This document shows, in pieces, positions 1 to 6,049 of a DNA stretch of 9,198 nucleotides; within the stretch, counting starts at the first letter, position 1; each line of letters starts with the position of its first letter. Both the position numbers and the translations under genes were made by a program. The stretch comes from Bacillota bacterium (lineage in GTDB: Bacteria > Bacillota > Sulfobacillia > Thermaerobacterales > RSA17), in contig PKRI01000052.1 in NCBI GenBank assembly GCA_017577485.1, forward strand, positions 1 to 9,198, given 5' to 3'. A model generated the notes under the pieces. That model saw nothing but the letters and a program-made list of their open reading frames with translations. It had not been told where the DNA came from and made no database searches.

Positions 1-645
1 GAACTGAGCGGCGCCGTCCCGGCCGGTGCCGGGGACTTGGCGCCCCTCCGCGAGGTGGCCGGCAGGCCCCAGGCGGTGGTCCTGACCTTCAACATCACCT
101 GGGGCCGGCAGGTGCCGGAGGCGGTCCTGGGCCGCCTGGCCGCCGCCAATGCGCGGGCGGTGGTCTTCGTGACCGGCCCCTGGGCCCAGGCCAACCCCGA
201 CCTGGTGCGCCGGATGCTGGCCGAGGGGCACGACGTGGGCACGCTGGGCAACACGGTGGTCAGCCTGACGGCGTCCCCGCCGGACCGCATCGCCGCCGAA
301 CTGGAGGCCGCCGGGGCCGAGCTGCGGCGGGCCGGTGCCCCGGCGCCCCGCTTCTTCCGCCCGCCGGGCGGCGCCTACGACGACCGGGTGGTGGCCGCGG
401 CCCGGGCCTTGGGCCTTCGCACGGTCCTCTGGAGCGTCGACGGCCGCGACTGGCTTAACCCGGGCAGCGACGTCATCGCCAGCACCGTGCTGGCGGCCGC
501 CCGCCAGGGCAGCATCGTCTTGCTCCACGCCACCGACGGCAGCCGCCAGACCCTGGAGGCCCTGCCGGCGCTGCTCCGGGGACTGCGGGAGCGGGGCCTG
601 GAACCGCTGCCGCTGTCGGAACTGCTGGACACCAGCCGGACGTAG
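1..645 (+). CDS. PdaB-like polysaccharide deacetylase (NodB fold) homologue, 5' partial, probably a pseudoenzyme
   Basis: The frame is open from base 1 to a TAG at 643-645 (214 codons visible), so the N-terminus, probably with a signal or anchor segment, lies outside the window. A TTG at 37 is only an internal codon. NodB-fold landmarks are present in order: LTFNITWG (bases 82-105), the FRPPGG motif 3 at about 355-372, WSVDGRDW at about 430-453, and IVLLHATDGSRQT at about 514-552. The last two closely resemble the Bacillus sporulation protein PdaB (WSVDxxDW, LLHAxDxxxQT). Family members bind a divalent metal through Asp-His-His and deacetylate peptidoglycan or other N-acetylated glycans outside the membrane. 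Here the motif-1 Asp is Asn (codon 91-93), and the motif-2 segment reads GTLGNTVVSL with no His. The metal site therefore looks lost, although the late catalytic His in LLHA remains. Family assignment is firm; loss of activity is inference. The gene is convergent with the rest of the window. Confidence 0.88.
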   Translation, partial: ELSGAVPAGAGDLAPLREVAGRPQAVVLTFNITWGRQVPEAVLGRLAAANARAVVFVTGPWAQANPDLVRRMLAEGHDVGTLGNTVVSLTASPPDRIAAELEAAGAELRRAGAPAPRFFRPPGGAYDDRVVAAARALGLRTVLWSVDGRDWLNPGSDVIASTVLAAARQGSIVLLHATDGSRQTLEALPALLRGLRERGLEPLPLSELLDTSRT

Positions 646-667
646 ACCCTGCCGCGAATCCCCCCAC

Positions 668-706
668 CGAGGAAGGTGCGGCCCTCGCTCCTTCCTCGCT
701 CTTTTT
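668..706 (+). terminator. Rho-independent terminator after the deacetylase homologue
   Basis: A perfect 9-bp stem pairs CGAGGAAGG (668-676) with CCTTCCTCG (690-698). The loop contains a further GCG/CGC pairing (678-680 with 686-688) after one T-T mismatch, leaving a 5-base apical loop. A run of five T follows at 702-706. It lies 23 bases after the TAG of the deacetylase gene, in the expected orientation. Read on the minus strand the hairpin has no T-run, so it would not obviously stop transcription arriving from the carboxypeptidase side. Confidence 0.85.
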
Positions 707-728
707 CGCCTGCGCCGCCGGTGGCGGT

Positions 729-2000
729 TCACCGCCCCGGCGCCGCCGGCAGCCACCAGGGCTCCCGGAGCCAGGACAGCAGCGCCAGCAGCCGGGACAC
801 CGCCCAGCGCACGGGCGTCAGGGCGCCCACTTCCCGCAGGGCCACGGCGTCGACCCCAGCCACGGGCCGGCCGTCTACCCACAGTTCCACGCGGCCCAGG
901 GTCTGGCGCCCGTAGACCGGGGCGTCCACGGGGCCGGGCAGCAGCGGTCGCAGTTCCAGGCGGGGCCGGCCCTGGCGGGGAACCACCGTCTTGAGGTCCC
1001 CGGCCAGGACCGCCTCCACCGCCGGGGCGGTGCCGCCGCGGACCTCGATGCGGGCCACCCGCTCGCCGCGGCGGCCCGCGATCACCGGCCGGAAGGTCTC
1101 GAAGCCCCAGTCCAGCAGCCGGCGGGCGTCCTGCCAGCGGTTGGGCGCGTCCAGCAGCACGGCGATGAGCCGGTGCCCGCCGCGGCTGGCCACCACCACC
1201 AGGCAGCGGCCGGCTGCCGACGTGGTGCCGGTCTTGCCGGCTTCCACGTAGGCGTACGACCAGAGCAGGCGGTTGGTGTTGGACAGGGTCAGCGCCCGGC
1301 CGCTCTCCAGCTCGCAGACCCGGGCCTGGCGCGTGCAGCCCAACTGGGCGAAGAGCGGCTGCGCCATGGCCGCCCTGGTCAGCAGGGCCAGGTCGTAGGC
1401 GGTGGTCAGGTGACCCGGGTGGGTCAGGCCGTGGGGATTGGCGAACCACGTGCGGGTCATGCCCAGCTGCCGAGCCCGCTGGTTCATCAGCGCCACGAAG
1501 CGGCCGACGGATCCGGAGACGTGCTCAGCCACCGCCACGGCGGCGTCGTTTCCCGAGGGCAGCATGACGCCGTGGAGCAGGTCCAGCAGGCGGTACCGCT
1601 CGCCTGCCCGGATGCCCATGGAAGACCCCGGGGTACCCGCGGCCCGGGGCGAGACCGTGACCTGGGCGTCCAGGTCCCCGTACTCCAGGGCCAGGAGGGT
1701 GGTCATGATCTTGGTGGTGCTGGCGGGCGGCCGGCGCTGGTGGGGACGGCGGGCGTAGAGCAGGGCGCCGGTTTCGGCGTCCATCAGCACCGCTGCCGCC
1801 GCCGACAGGGGCGGCGCCTTGGCGGCCAGGTCCGGGTAAAGGACCTCGGGTTCCGGGGCCTGGGCCTGGCCCGCGGCGGGGGATCCTGGGCCCGCCGGCA
1901 GGTCCGGCGGCGGGCTCGTCGACGAGGCGATCGACGCGCCCGGCACGAGGCCCGGCAGCAGGACCAGGGCCGGCACGCCCAGCAGCGCCAGCAGCAGCAT
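729..2000 (-). CDS. Secreted D-alanyl-D-alanine carboxypeptidase, peptidase S11 (PBP5-type), second copy
   Basis: This is a serine-type D,D-carboxypeptidase that trims the terminal D-Ala of peptidoglycan stem peptides outside the membrane. With the ATG at 2000 it has 423 residues, typical of the family. A hydrophobic leader (about residues 2-25) is followed by a Pro/Ala/Gly-rich linker to about residue 65. The catalytic motifs are all present: SxxK as STTK (S94-K97), SGN (149-151) and KTG (256-258). A C-terminal domain follows, ending in a tryptophan-rich, probably amphipathic segment (about residues 397-416) that would dock on the membrane. C222 and C229 flank a short insert, which is unusual for a secreted low-cysteine family. 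The start is uncertain. ATG 2000 has only a weak GAGGG upstream, and its leader has no basic residue. TTG 2021 would add PSPR. The frame stays open to 2252, but that extension is low-complexity and overlaps a gene remnant. It lies 316 bases after rodZ. Confidence 0.9.
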   Translation of the reverse strand: MLLLALLGVPALVLLPGLVPGASIASSTSPPPDLPAGPGSPAAGQAQAPEPEVLYPDLAAKAPPLSAAAAVLMDAETGALLYARRPHQRRPPASTTKIMTTLLALEYGDLDAQVTVSPRAAGTPGSSMGIRAGERYRLLDLLHGVMLPSGNDAAVAVAEHVSGSVGRFVALMNQRARQLGMTRTWFANPHGLTHPGHLTTAYDLALLTRAAMAQPLFAQLGCTRQARVCELESGRALTLSNTNRLLWSYAYVEAGKTGTTSAAGRCLVVVASRGGHRLIAVLLDAPNRWQDARRLLDWGFETFRPVIAGRRGERVARIEVRGGTAPAVEAVLAGDLKTVVPRQGRPRLELRPLLPGPVDAPVYGRQTLGRVELWVDGRPVAGVDAVALREVGALTPVRWAVSRLLALLSWLREPWWLPAAPGR

Positions 2001-2062
2001 CGGCCCTCGGGGTGACGGCAAGCGGCAGGCACCGCCCTTCGAGTTCGCCGGCGCATCTATGC

Positions 2063-2314
2063 CTATGTGCAGGCGTGGAGGGGTAGGACGCGCAGGTTCA
2101 GGATCGCGGGGCGGGCGTCCCTCAACCCGCGGCGCCGAAGAACCGCCGGAACCGGCGCCGGCCCGAGGAAGACCCCGATGCCCTTCGCCTCCAGCGTAAA
2201 CGGCTCCAGCCCTGCGGACAGGCTGCCCAGATACTTTTCCACCGCCGGGCAATGGTACTCCCCTGCGATCTGCCGGGAGAAGTGGGGAATCGGCGCCTGA
2301 AGGGTTCGGAACGG
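2063..2314 (-). pseudogene. Remnant resembling 2'-5' RNA ligase / 2H phosphoesterase family
   Basis: Between rodZ and the second carboxypeptidase one minus-strand frame is open for about 84 codons and ends in TAG at 2063-2065. It lacks a credible start: no ATG, and the only GTG is deep inside without a spaced binding site. The reading contains IPHFSRQIAGEY (His codon 2282-2284), then SLSAGLEPFTLEAKGIGVF and LGPAPV. This order (PHxT/S, Q-x-A-x-x-Y, about 20 residues, PFT, GxGxF, GPxPV) is what I recall from the first half of bacterial 2H phosphoesterases. About 40 N-terminal residues and the entire second half, with the second HxT/S motif, are missing. The frame after GPAPV degenerates into an Arg-rich sequence. 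I read it as a decayed fragment. The alternative is fortuitous open frame in GC-rich spacer. The assignment is from memory of the family pattern, not a search. Apart from this I see nothing in the 2001-2316 gap. Confidence 0.42.
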
Positions 2315-2316
2315 TA

Positions 2317-3258
2317 TCAGGAGTCGAGGACGAAGACCAGGGTCACGGGGTCCGAAGCGTTAAGGTCCAGAGGCGTCCCCGCCACCGAAAGGCGGATGCC
2401 GGGTGGGTAGCCCACGCGCACCCGCAGGGTTTCCTCGGCCCGCCAGGTCACCCGCTGCCCAGGCTGCAGGGTGGTCTCGCTGACCACCGCGCCGTCGGCC
2501 TCGACCCGCACCCAGCAGCGGGACTCGACGGCCACGTCCACGGCCAGCGCCGGGGCCGTCAGCCGGTAGGTGATGGTGGATCCGGACCGTTCCACGGTGT
2601 ACCGGACGGCGGGCTCGGGATCGGGTTCGGCGGGTTCGGGCGGCGGCTCCGGCCTGGGGGTCTCGGCGGGTTGGCCGGACGGTTCTTCAGCGGCCGGCCC
2701 GCCGCGGGCCTGGGCGGTGTCGGGAGGCTGCTGGGCGGCCAGGTACAGGTAGTAGGCGCTGATCAGCGCCGCCGCCAGCAGCACCGCCAGCAGCACCACG
2801 CCGTAGAAGCCGCCGCCGCGCCGCCGTCCTGCCGGCGGCCGACGGGCCGGCAGCGTCAGGGGCGCGGCACCCACCCGCACCGGCGACTGCACGGGGCCTT
2901 CCCGGGCCGCGGGGGCGGCGCCCTCCCGGACCCGCCGGCTGCGGCCGCGGTCGGGCCGCTGCACCGCGGCCTGGGGGCCTTCCCGCACCTGCTTGTAGGC
3001 CTCCACCAGGGCCCAGCCGTCCAGGCCCAGGTACTCGGCGTAGGTCCGCAGAAACCCCTTGGCGTAGACGTACCCGGGGATGACGCTGTCGTCCCCGCGC
3101 TCCAGGGCTTCCAGGTAGCGCCAGCGGATCTTCGTGGCCGTCTGGGCGTCCCGCAGGCTCAGGCCCAGTTCCTCGCGGCGCCGGCGCAGGAGTTCACCGA
3201 TCTCGTTCAGCGTCAAGGGTGCTTCTCCCCCAGCGTTCGGCACATCGGGCACAGTCAT
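2317..3258 (-). CDS. rodZ: RodZ-type cell-shape protein: cytoplasmic HTH, one membrane segment, extracytoplasmic DUF4115-type domain
   Basis: The 313-residue protein has the RodZ layout. An N-terminal HTH_25-type domain (about residues 15-90) includes IGELLRRRREELGLSL, the TKIRWRYLEALE helix and IPGYVYAKGFLRTYAEYLGLD. A basic, Pro-rich linker (about 95-150) leads to one transmembrane helix (about 151-175). After a Pro/Glu-rich stretch (about 190-218) comes a beta-rich C-terminal domain (219-313) with the CWVRVEADG and QPGQRVTW signatures. In known cases RodZ binds MreB through its HTH-like domain and couples the actin-like cytoskeleton to the cell-wall elongation machinery. ATG 3258 is preferred because GAAGG lies 6 bases upstream and RodZ homologues start close to the HTH. 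ATG 3288 is in frame, but its AGGAGG abuts the codon with no spacing. The gene sits between two D,D-carboxypeptidases, which fits a wall-morphogenesis role. The usual Bacillus neighbours (pgsA, cinA, recA) are not visible. Confidence 0.9.
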   Translation of the reverse strand: MTVPDVPNAGGEAPLTLNEIGELLRRRREELGLSLRDAQTATKIRWRYLEALERGDDSVIPGYVYAKGFLRTYAEYLGLDGWALVEAYKQVREGPQAAVQRPDRGRSRRVREGAAPAAREGPVQSPVRVGAAPLTLPARRPPAGRRRGGGFYGVVLLAVLLAAALISAYYLYLAAQQPPDTAQARGGPAAEEPSGQPAETPRPEPPPEPAEPDPEPAVRYTVERSGSTITYRLTAPALAVDVAVESRCWVRVEADGAVVSETTLQPGQRVTWRAEETLRVRVGYPPGIRLSVAGTPLDLNASDPVTLVFVLDS

Positions 3259-3373
3259 CGCCAGCCTTCGGTGAACGGGCCCGTCCATCCTCCTGGAACC
3301 AGGAAAAGGCTTGAAATCTGGTACGAGTATCCTATTCCCACACAGGTTGGGATCAGCACGGGAAGCGCAGCGG
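3259..3373 (-). promoter_or_regulatory. Relatively AT-rich leader before rodZ, possible promoter
   Basis: About 3301-3350 is clearly AT-richer than the surrounding DNA. Read on the minus strand it has a TCCCA/TGGGA hairpin with a 7-base loop at about 3337-3353, followed by TAGGAT (4 of 6 matches to TATAAT), but no convincing -35 box at 16-18 bases. An AGGAGG is at 3289-3294. No terminator for the upstream carboxypeptidase gene is visible. A promoter for rodZ here is plausible but unproven; the gene could equally be read from upstream. Confidence 0.25.
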
Positions 3374-4624
3374 TCACCGCCGCCCCAGCAGGCCGGCCAG
3401 GAAGAGGCGGACCGTGTCCACCAGCACCTTGAAGAAACCGCCCCGCTCCACGCCGGCCGCCGCCACGATGTCGAAGGAGGCCAGTTCCCGCCCGTCCAGG
3501 ACGGCCGCCAGGCGGCCCACCTGCTGGCCCTCGGCCACGGGCGCCTCCAGGTGAGGAGGCAGGTCCACCTGCCACTGGAGCCGGTCGACGGCGCCGGCGG
3601 CCACCGTCACCACAGGGCGCTGGCCCGGCTGCACGGTCACCTGGTCGGCGGCGCCTTTGTAGACCCTGACGGTGGTCGAGGCCAGGTCGCCGGCCGGCGC
3701 GACGGTGCGGAAGTTATTGAAACCGTAGTTGAGCAGTTCCAGGGCGACGCGTTCCCGGTCGGACTCGGAGGCGGCTCCCAGCACCGCCGCCACCAACGAC
3801 ATCTCGCCGCTCTCGGCGGTGGCCACCAGGTGGTAGCCCGCCACGCCCAGGTACCCGGTCTTGAGGCCCGTGACGCGGTCATCCCGCAGCAGCAGGCGGT
3901 TGCGGTTGGGCTGGGTGATGCCGGCGTAAGTGTACTCCGGCAGCTGGGAGTAGATCATGCCGTCGGGCTGGGTGCGGACGAAGTAGGCCGCCAGGCGCGC
4001 CATGTCTGCGGCGGTGGTGGCGGCGTCGGGGGACAGGCCGTGGCTGTCCAGGAAGTGGGTGTTCTCCAGCCCCAACTCAGCGGCGCGCTCGTTCATCCGC
4101 CGGACGAAGGCTTCCTCGCTGCCGGCCAGGTGCTCGGCCACCACCAGGGAAGCGTCGTTGCCCGACAGCACCCCGATGCCGTACAGCAACTCCTCCAGGG
4201 TGACCTGGTCGCCGACGTTGAGGAACATGGCCGAGACGCCGCCGGGGCGGCCCCGTCCCGCCAGGTTCCAGGCCGCCTCGCTGACCACGGCCCGGTCCGA
4301 CAGCGCGACCCTGCCGGCGTCGATGTCTTCCAGGGCCAGCAGCAGGGTCATGATCTTGGTCAGGCTGGCGGGAGCCAGCCTTTCGTTTTCATTCTGGGCG
4401 AAGAGGATCTGGCCGGTGTGGACGTCCAGCAGCACCGCCGCCGCGGCGTCGACGGTGAAGGGCCGGTCCGGGGCCGGGTCTGCCGCCTCCCCGTTCTGGG
4501 CCGCGGCAGGGCCCGGCAGCACCAGCAGCAGGACCAGGGCGGCAGCCAACAGCAGCGCAGCCGGCCGCCGCAGCGCCCCCACCGGGAAATGCCTCGCCGG
4601 GCTCGTCCCGCCCACAGTGCCCAT
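3374..4624 (-). CDS. D-alanyl-D-alanine carboxypeptidase, peptidase S11 (DacF/PBP5-type), first copy
   Basis: This 416-residue exported penicillin-binding protein is predicted to remove the terminal D-Ala from peptidoglycan pentapeptides. A signal peptide (about residues 10-43) has a basic n-region (ALRRP), a long Leu/Ala core and an AAAQ-type cleavage region. The catalytic motifs are SxxK as SLTK (S87-K90), SGN (154-156) and KTG (255-257). The C-terminal beta domain (about 315-390) ends in FFKVLVDTVRLFLAGLLGRR, a classic amphipathic membrane anchor. The start is set by AGGAG at 4633-4637, 8 bases before ATG 4624. An upstream in-frame GTG (4648) would bury this site. The protein resembles DacF/DacA/PBP5 of spore formers, but the spoIIAA-spoIIAB-sigF genes that follow dacF in Bacillus are absent here; rodZ follows instead. 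The exact paralogue is therefore not assigned. It lies 66 bases after the AMP-binding gene with no terminator between. Confidence 0.93.
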   Translation of the reverse strand: MGTVGGTSPARHFPVGALRRPAALLLAAALVLLLVLPGPAAAQNGEAADPAPDRPFTVDAAAAVLLDVHTGQILFAQNENERLAPASLTKIMTLLLALEDIDAGRVALSDRAVVSEAAWNLAGRGRPGGVSAMFLNVGDQVTLEELLYGIGVLSGNDASLVVAEHLAGSEEAFVRRMNERAAELGLENTHFLDSHGLSPDAATTAADMARLAAYFVRTQPDGMIYSQLPEYTYAGITQPNRNRLLLRDDRVTGLKTGYLGVAGYHLVATAESGEMSLVAAVLGAASESDRERVALELLNYGFNNFRTVAPAGDLASTTVRVYKGAADQVTVQPGQRPVVTVAAGAVDRLQWQVDLPPHLEAPVAEGQQVGRLAAVLDGRELASFDIVAAAGVERGGFFKVLVDTVRLFLAGLLGRR

Positions 4625-4630
4625 GGCGTC

Positions 4631-4640
4631 CTCTCCTCCC
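4631..4640 (-). promoter_or_regulatory. Ribosome binding site deciding the start of the first D,D-carboxypeptidase
   Basis: On the minus strand the sequence is GGGAGGAGAG, with the AGGAG core ending 8 bases before ATG 4624. It lies downstream of the alternative GTG at 4648, so the ATG is the better start. Confidence 0.7.
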
Positions 4641-4690
4641 GCCTGCACCCTCTTGTACCTCAGGGCCGGAGCCGCCGCAAGTGCAGACGC

Positions 4691-5992
4691 TCAGGCCACG
4701 GCCTGGCGGCTGATCAGGTGCAGCGTGCCGTCGGCCGCCAGCAGGCCCCGGTCCCCGGTGCGCAGCCACCCACCGGGATGGAACGCCTGCCGCGTGGCCG
4801 CCGGGTCGTCCATGTAGCCCCGCATCACGTTTTCTCCCTGGACCAGGATTTCCCCCGCAGCCGGGGCGGCCTCGATGACCGACCCGTCGGGGCCGGCCAC
4901 CGCCAGCCGGCACCCCAGCGGCCGGCCCACGGCGTCGGCGCCCATCACGTCCGCCCGTGGGGACGGCACGCGTCCCCGGGGACTGTCGCAGGCCGCTACC
5001 CAGGTGGTTTCGGGACGGCCGTAGCCCGACAGTACGGGGACTCCCCAGCGCTGGCTCAGGTACCGGCGCAGTCCCGGGTCCAGGGGCCCCGGCACCGCCA
5101 GCACGAAGGCCAGGGTCCTGCCGGCCCGGGCCGCCGGGCCTTCCGGCGCTGCCGCGGCCAGCACCGCCGGCGGCGCCAGGAGCCAGGTGGCCCGGTAACT
5201 CTCCACCAGCGGCGCCGCGGGACCCTGGCCCGTCAGGACCACGGTCCCCCCGGCATAGAGCATGGCCAGCACACCCAGGATGATGCCGTGGCGGTGGGCC
5301 AGCGAGGCCAGGGGCACGGTGCGGTCCGTGGGCTTGAGGTCCAGGCGTGCGGCCAGGGCTGCGGCCACATGGGCCAGGGCGCGCTCGGGCAGCATGACGC
5401 CCACGGTGCGCCCGGGCGGCCGGTACGTGAAGGTGATGAGTCCCCCGCCGCCGTGGTCCGCCGCAAGGCGCGGGATCTCGCTGTAGATGACCCGCGGCGC
5501 GGCTTCCAGCAGGCGCTCGCCCCGGACGGCACGGGGCTCGGGACGGCGGCTGCCGAAGGCAACCAGTTCCCCGTTCCACAGGCCTCGTTCCCGGGCCGCC
5601 GCCGCCTGGGCCACCAGCCCGTCGCCGGCGGCAGCCACCGCCTTGGGCCGGGCGCACCGCAGGCAGGCCTCCACGGCCTCGGGCCCCAGGCCGGGATCGA
5701 CCACCGCCGCCCACGCCCCCAGTTTCAGCGCGCCGAACAGCGTCGCCAGGAACAGCCGCCCGTTGCCCAGGATCAGGACCACACGGTCGCCGGTCCTGAG
5801 CCCCAGGGCGTGGAGCACGTTGGCGAAACGGGTGGCGTCCTCGTTGAGGTCGGCGAACGACAGGTGGGACCGGCGTTCGGGCAGCAGCGCGAAGACCCGG
5901 CTGCCCTGGCCGGCCGCCCGCACCTCCAGGAGGCCCGTCAGCGTCTGGCCCGGTTCGGGCGGCCTGCCGCCGGCATGCGGGTTCACCGCCAT
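4691..5992 (-). CDS. Truncated, motif-degenerate AMP-binding (acyl-CoA synthetase/ANL-like) protein
   Basis: The 433-residue protein matches the large N-terminal domain of adenylate-forming acyl-CoA ligases. It has LSFADLNEDATRFANVL and LRTGDRVVLIL (about 44-75), FGALKLGAWAAVVDP (86-100), an A5-like SGYGRPET (322-329), GEILVQGENVMRGYMDDP (380-397) and an A7-like GGWLRTGDRG (407-416). Two things are wrong for a working enzyme. The P-loop region, normally TSGTTGxPKGV, reads TFTYRPPGRTVGVML (about 187-201) and has lost the Ser/Thr/Gly loop and the Lys. The protein also stops at LHLISRQAVA, exactly at the usual hinge, so the roughly 110-residue C-terminal domain with the catalytic Lys is absent. 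The next gene begins 66 bases on, leaving no room for it in another frame. The start is well supported by AGGAGG at 6002-6007, 9 bases before ATG. It follows the acyl-CoA dehydrogenase by 57 bases and is probably in its operon. It may be a regulatory or binding remnant, or a decaying gene. Confidence 0.82.
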   Translation of the reverse strand: MAVNPHAGGRPPEPGQTLTGLLEVRAAGQGSRVFALLPERRSHLSFADLNEDATRFANVLHALGLRTGDRVVLILGNGRLFLATLFGALKLGAWAAVVDPGLGPEAVEACLRCARPKAVAAAGDGLVAQAAAARERGLWNGELVAFGSRRPEPRAVRGERLLEAAPRVIYSEIPRLAADHGGGGLITFTYRPPGRTVGVMLPERALAHVAAALAARLDLKPTDRTVPLASLAHRHGIILGVLAMLYAGGTVVLTGQGPAAPLVESYRATWLLAPPAVLAAAAPEGPAARAGRTLAFVLAVPGPLDPGLRRYLSQRWGVPVLSGYGRPETTWVAACDSPRGRVPSPRADVMGADAVGRPLGCRLAVAGPDGSVIEAAPAAGEILVQGENVMRGYMDDPAATRQAFHPGGWLRTGDRGLLAADGTLHLISRQAVA

Positions 5993-6049
5993 CGCAACCC
6001 GCCTCCTGGTCCCGGTGCCGGGGCTGCGGGCCGCGCCGCCCTGGCGCCC

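Noticed and set aside
714..750. GC-rich hairpin GGCGGT-TC-ACCGCC overlapping the stop codon of the second carboxypeptidase, considered as its terminator
   Set aside because: It has no T-run downstream on the minus strand, and similar GC-rich palindromes arise by chance in this base composition.
2001..2252. N-terminal extension of the second carboxypeptidase frame to a start at 2252
   Set aside because: The extension of 84 residues is low-complexity (Gly, Pro, Arg) and precedes an obvious signal peptide core, which must lie near the N-terminus. It also overlaps the different frame that carries the 2H phosphoesterase-like pattern.
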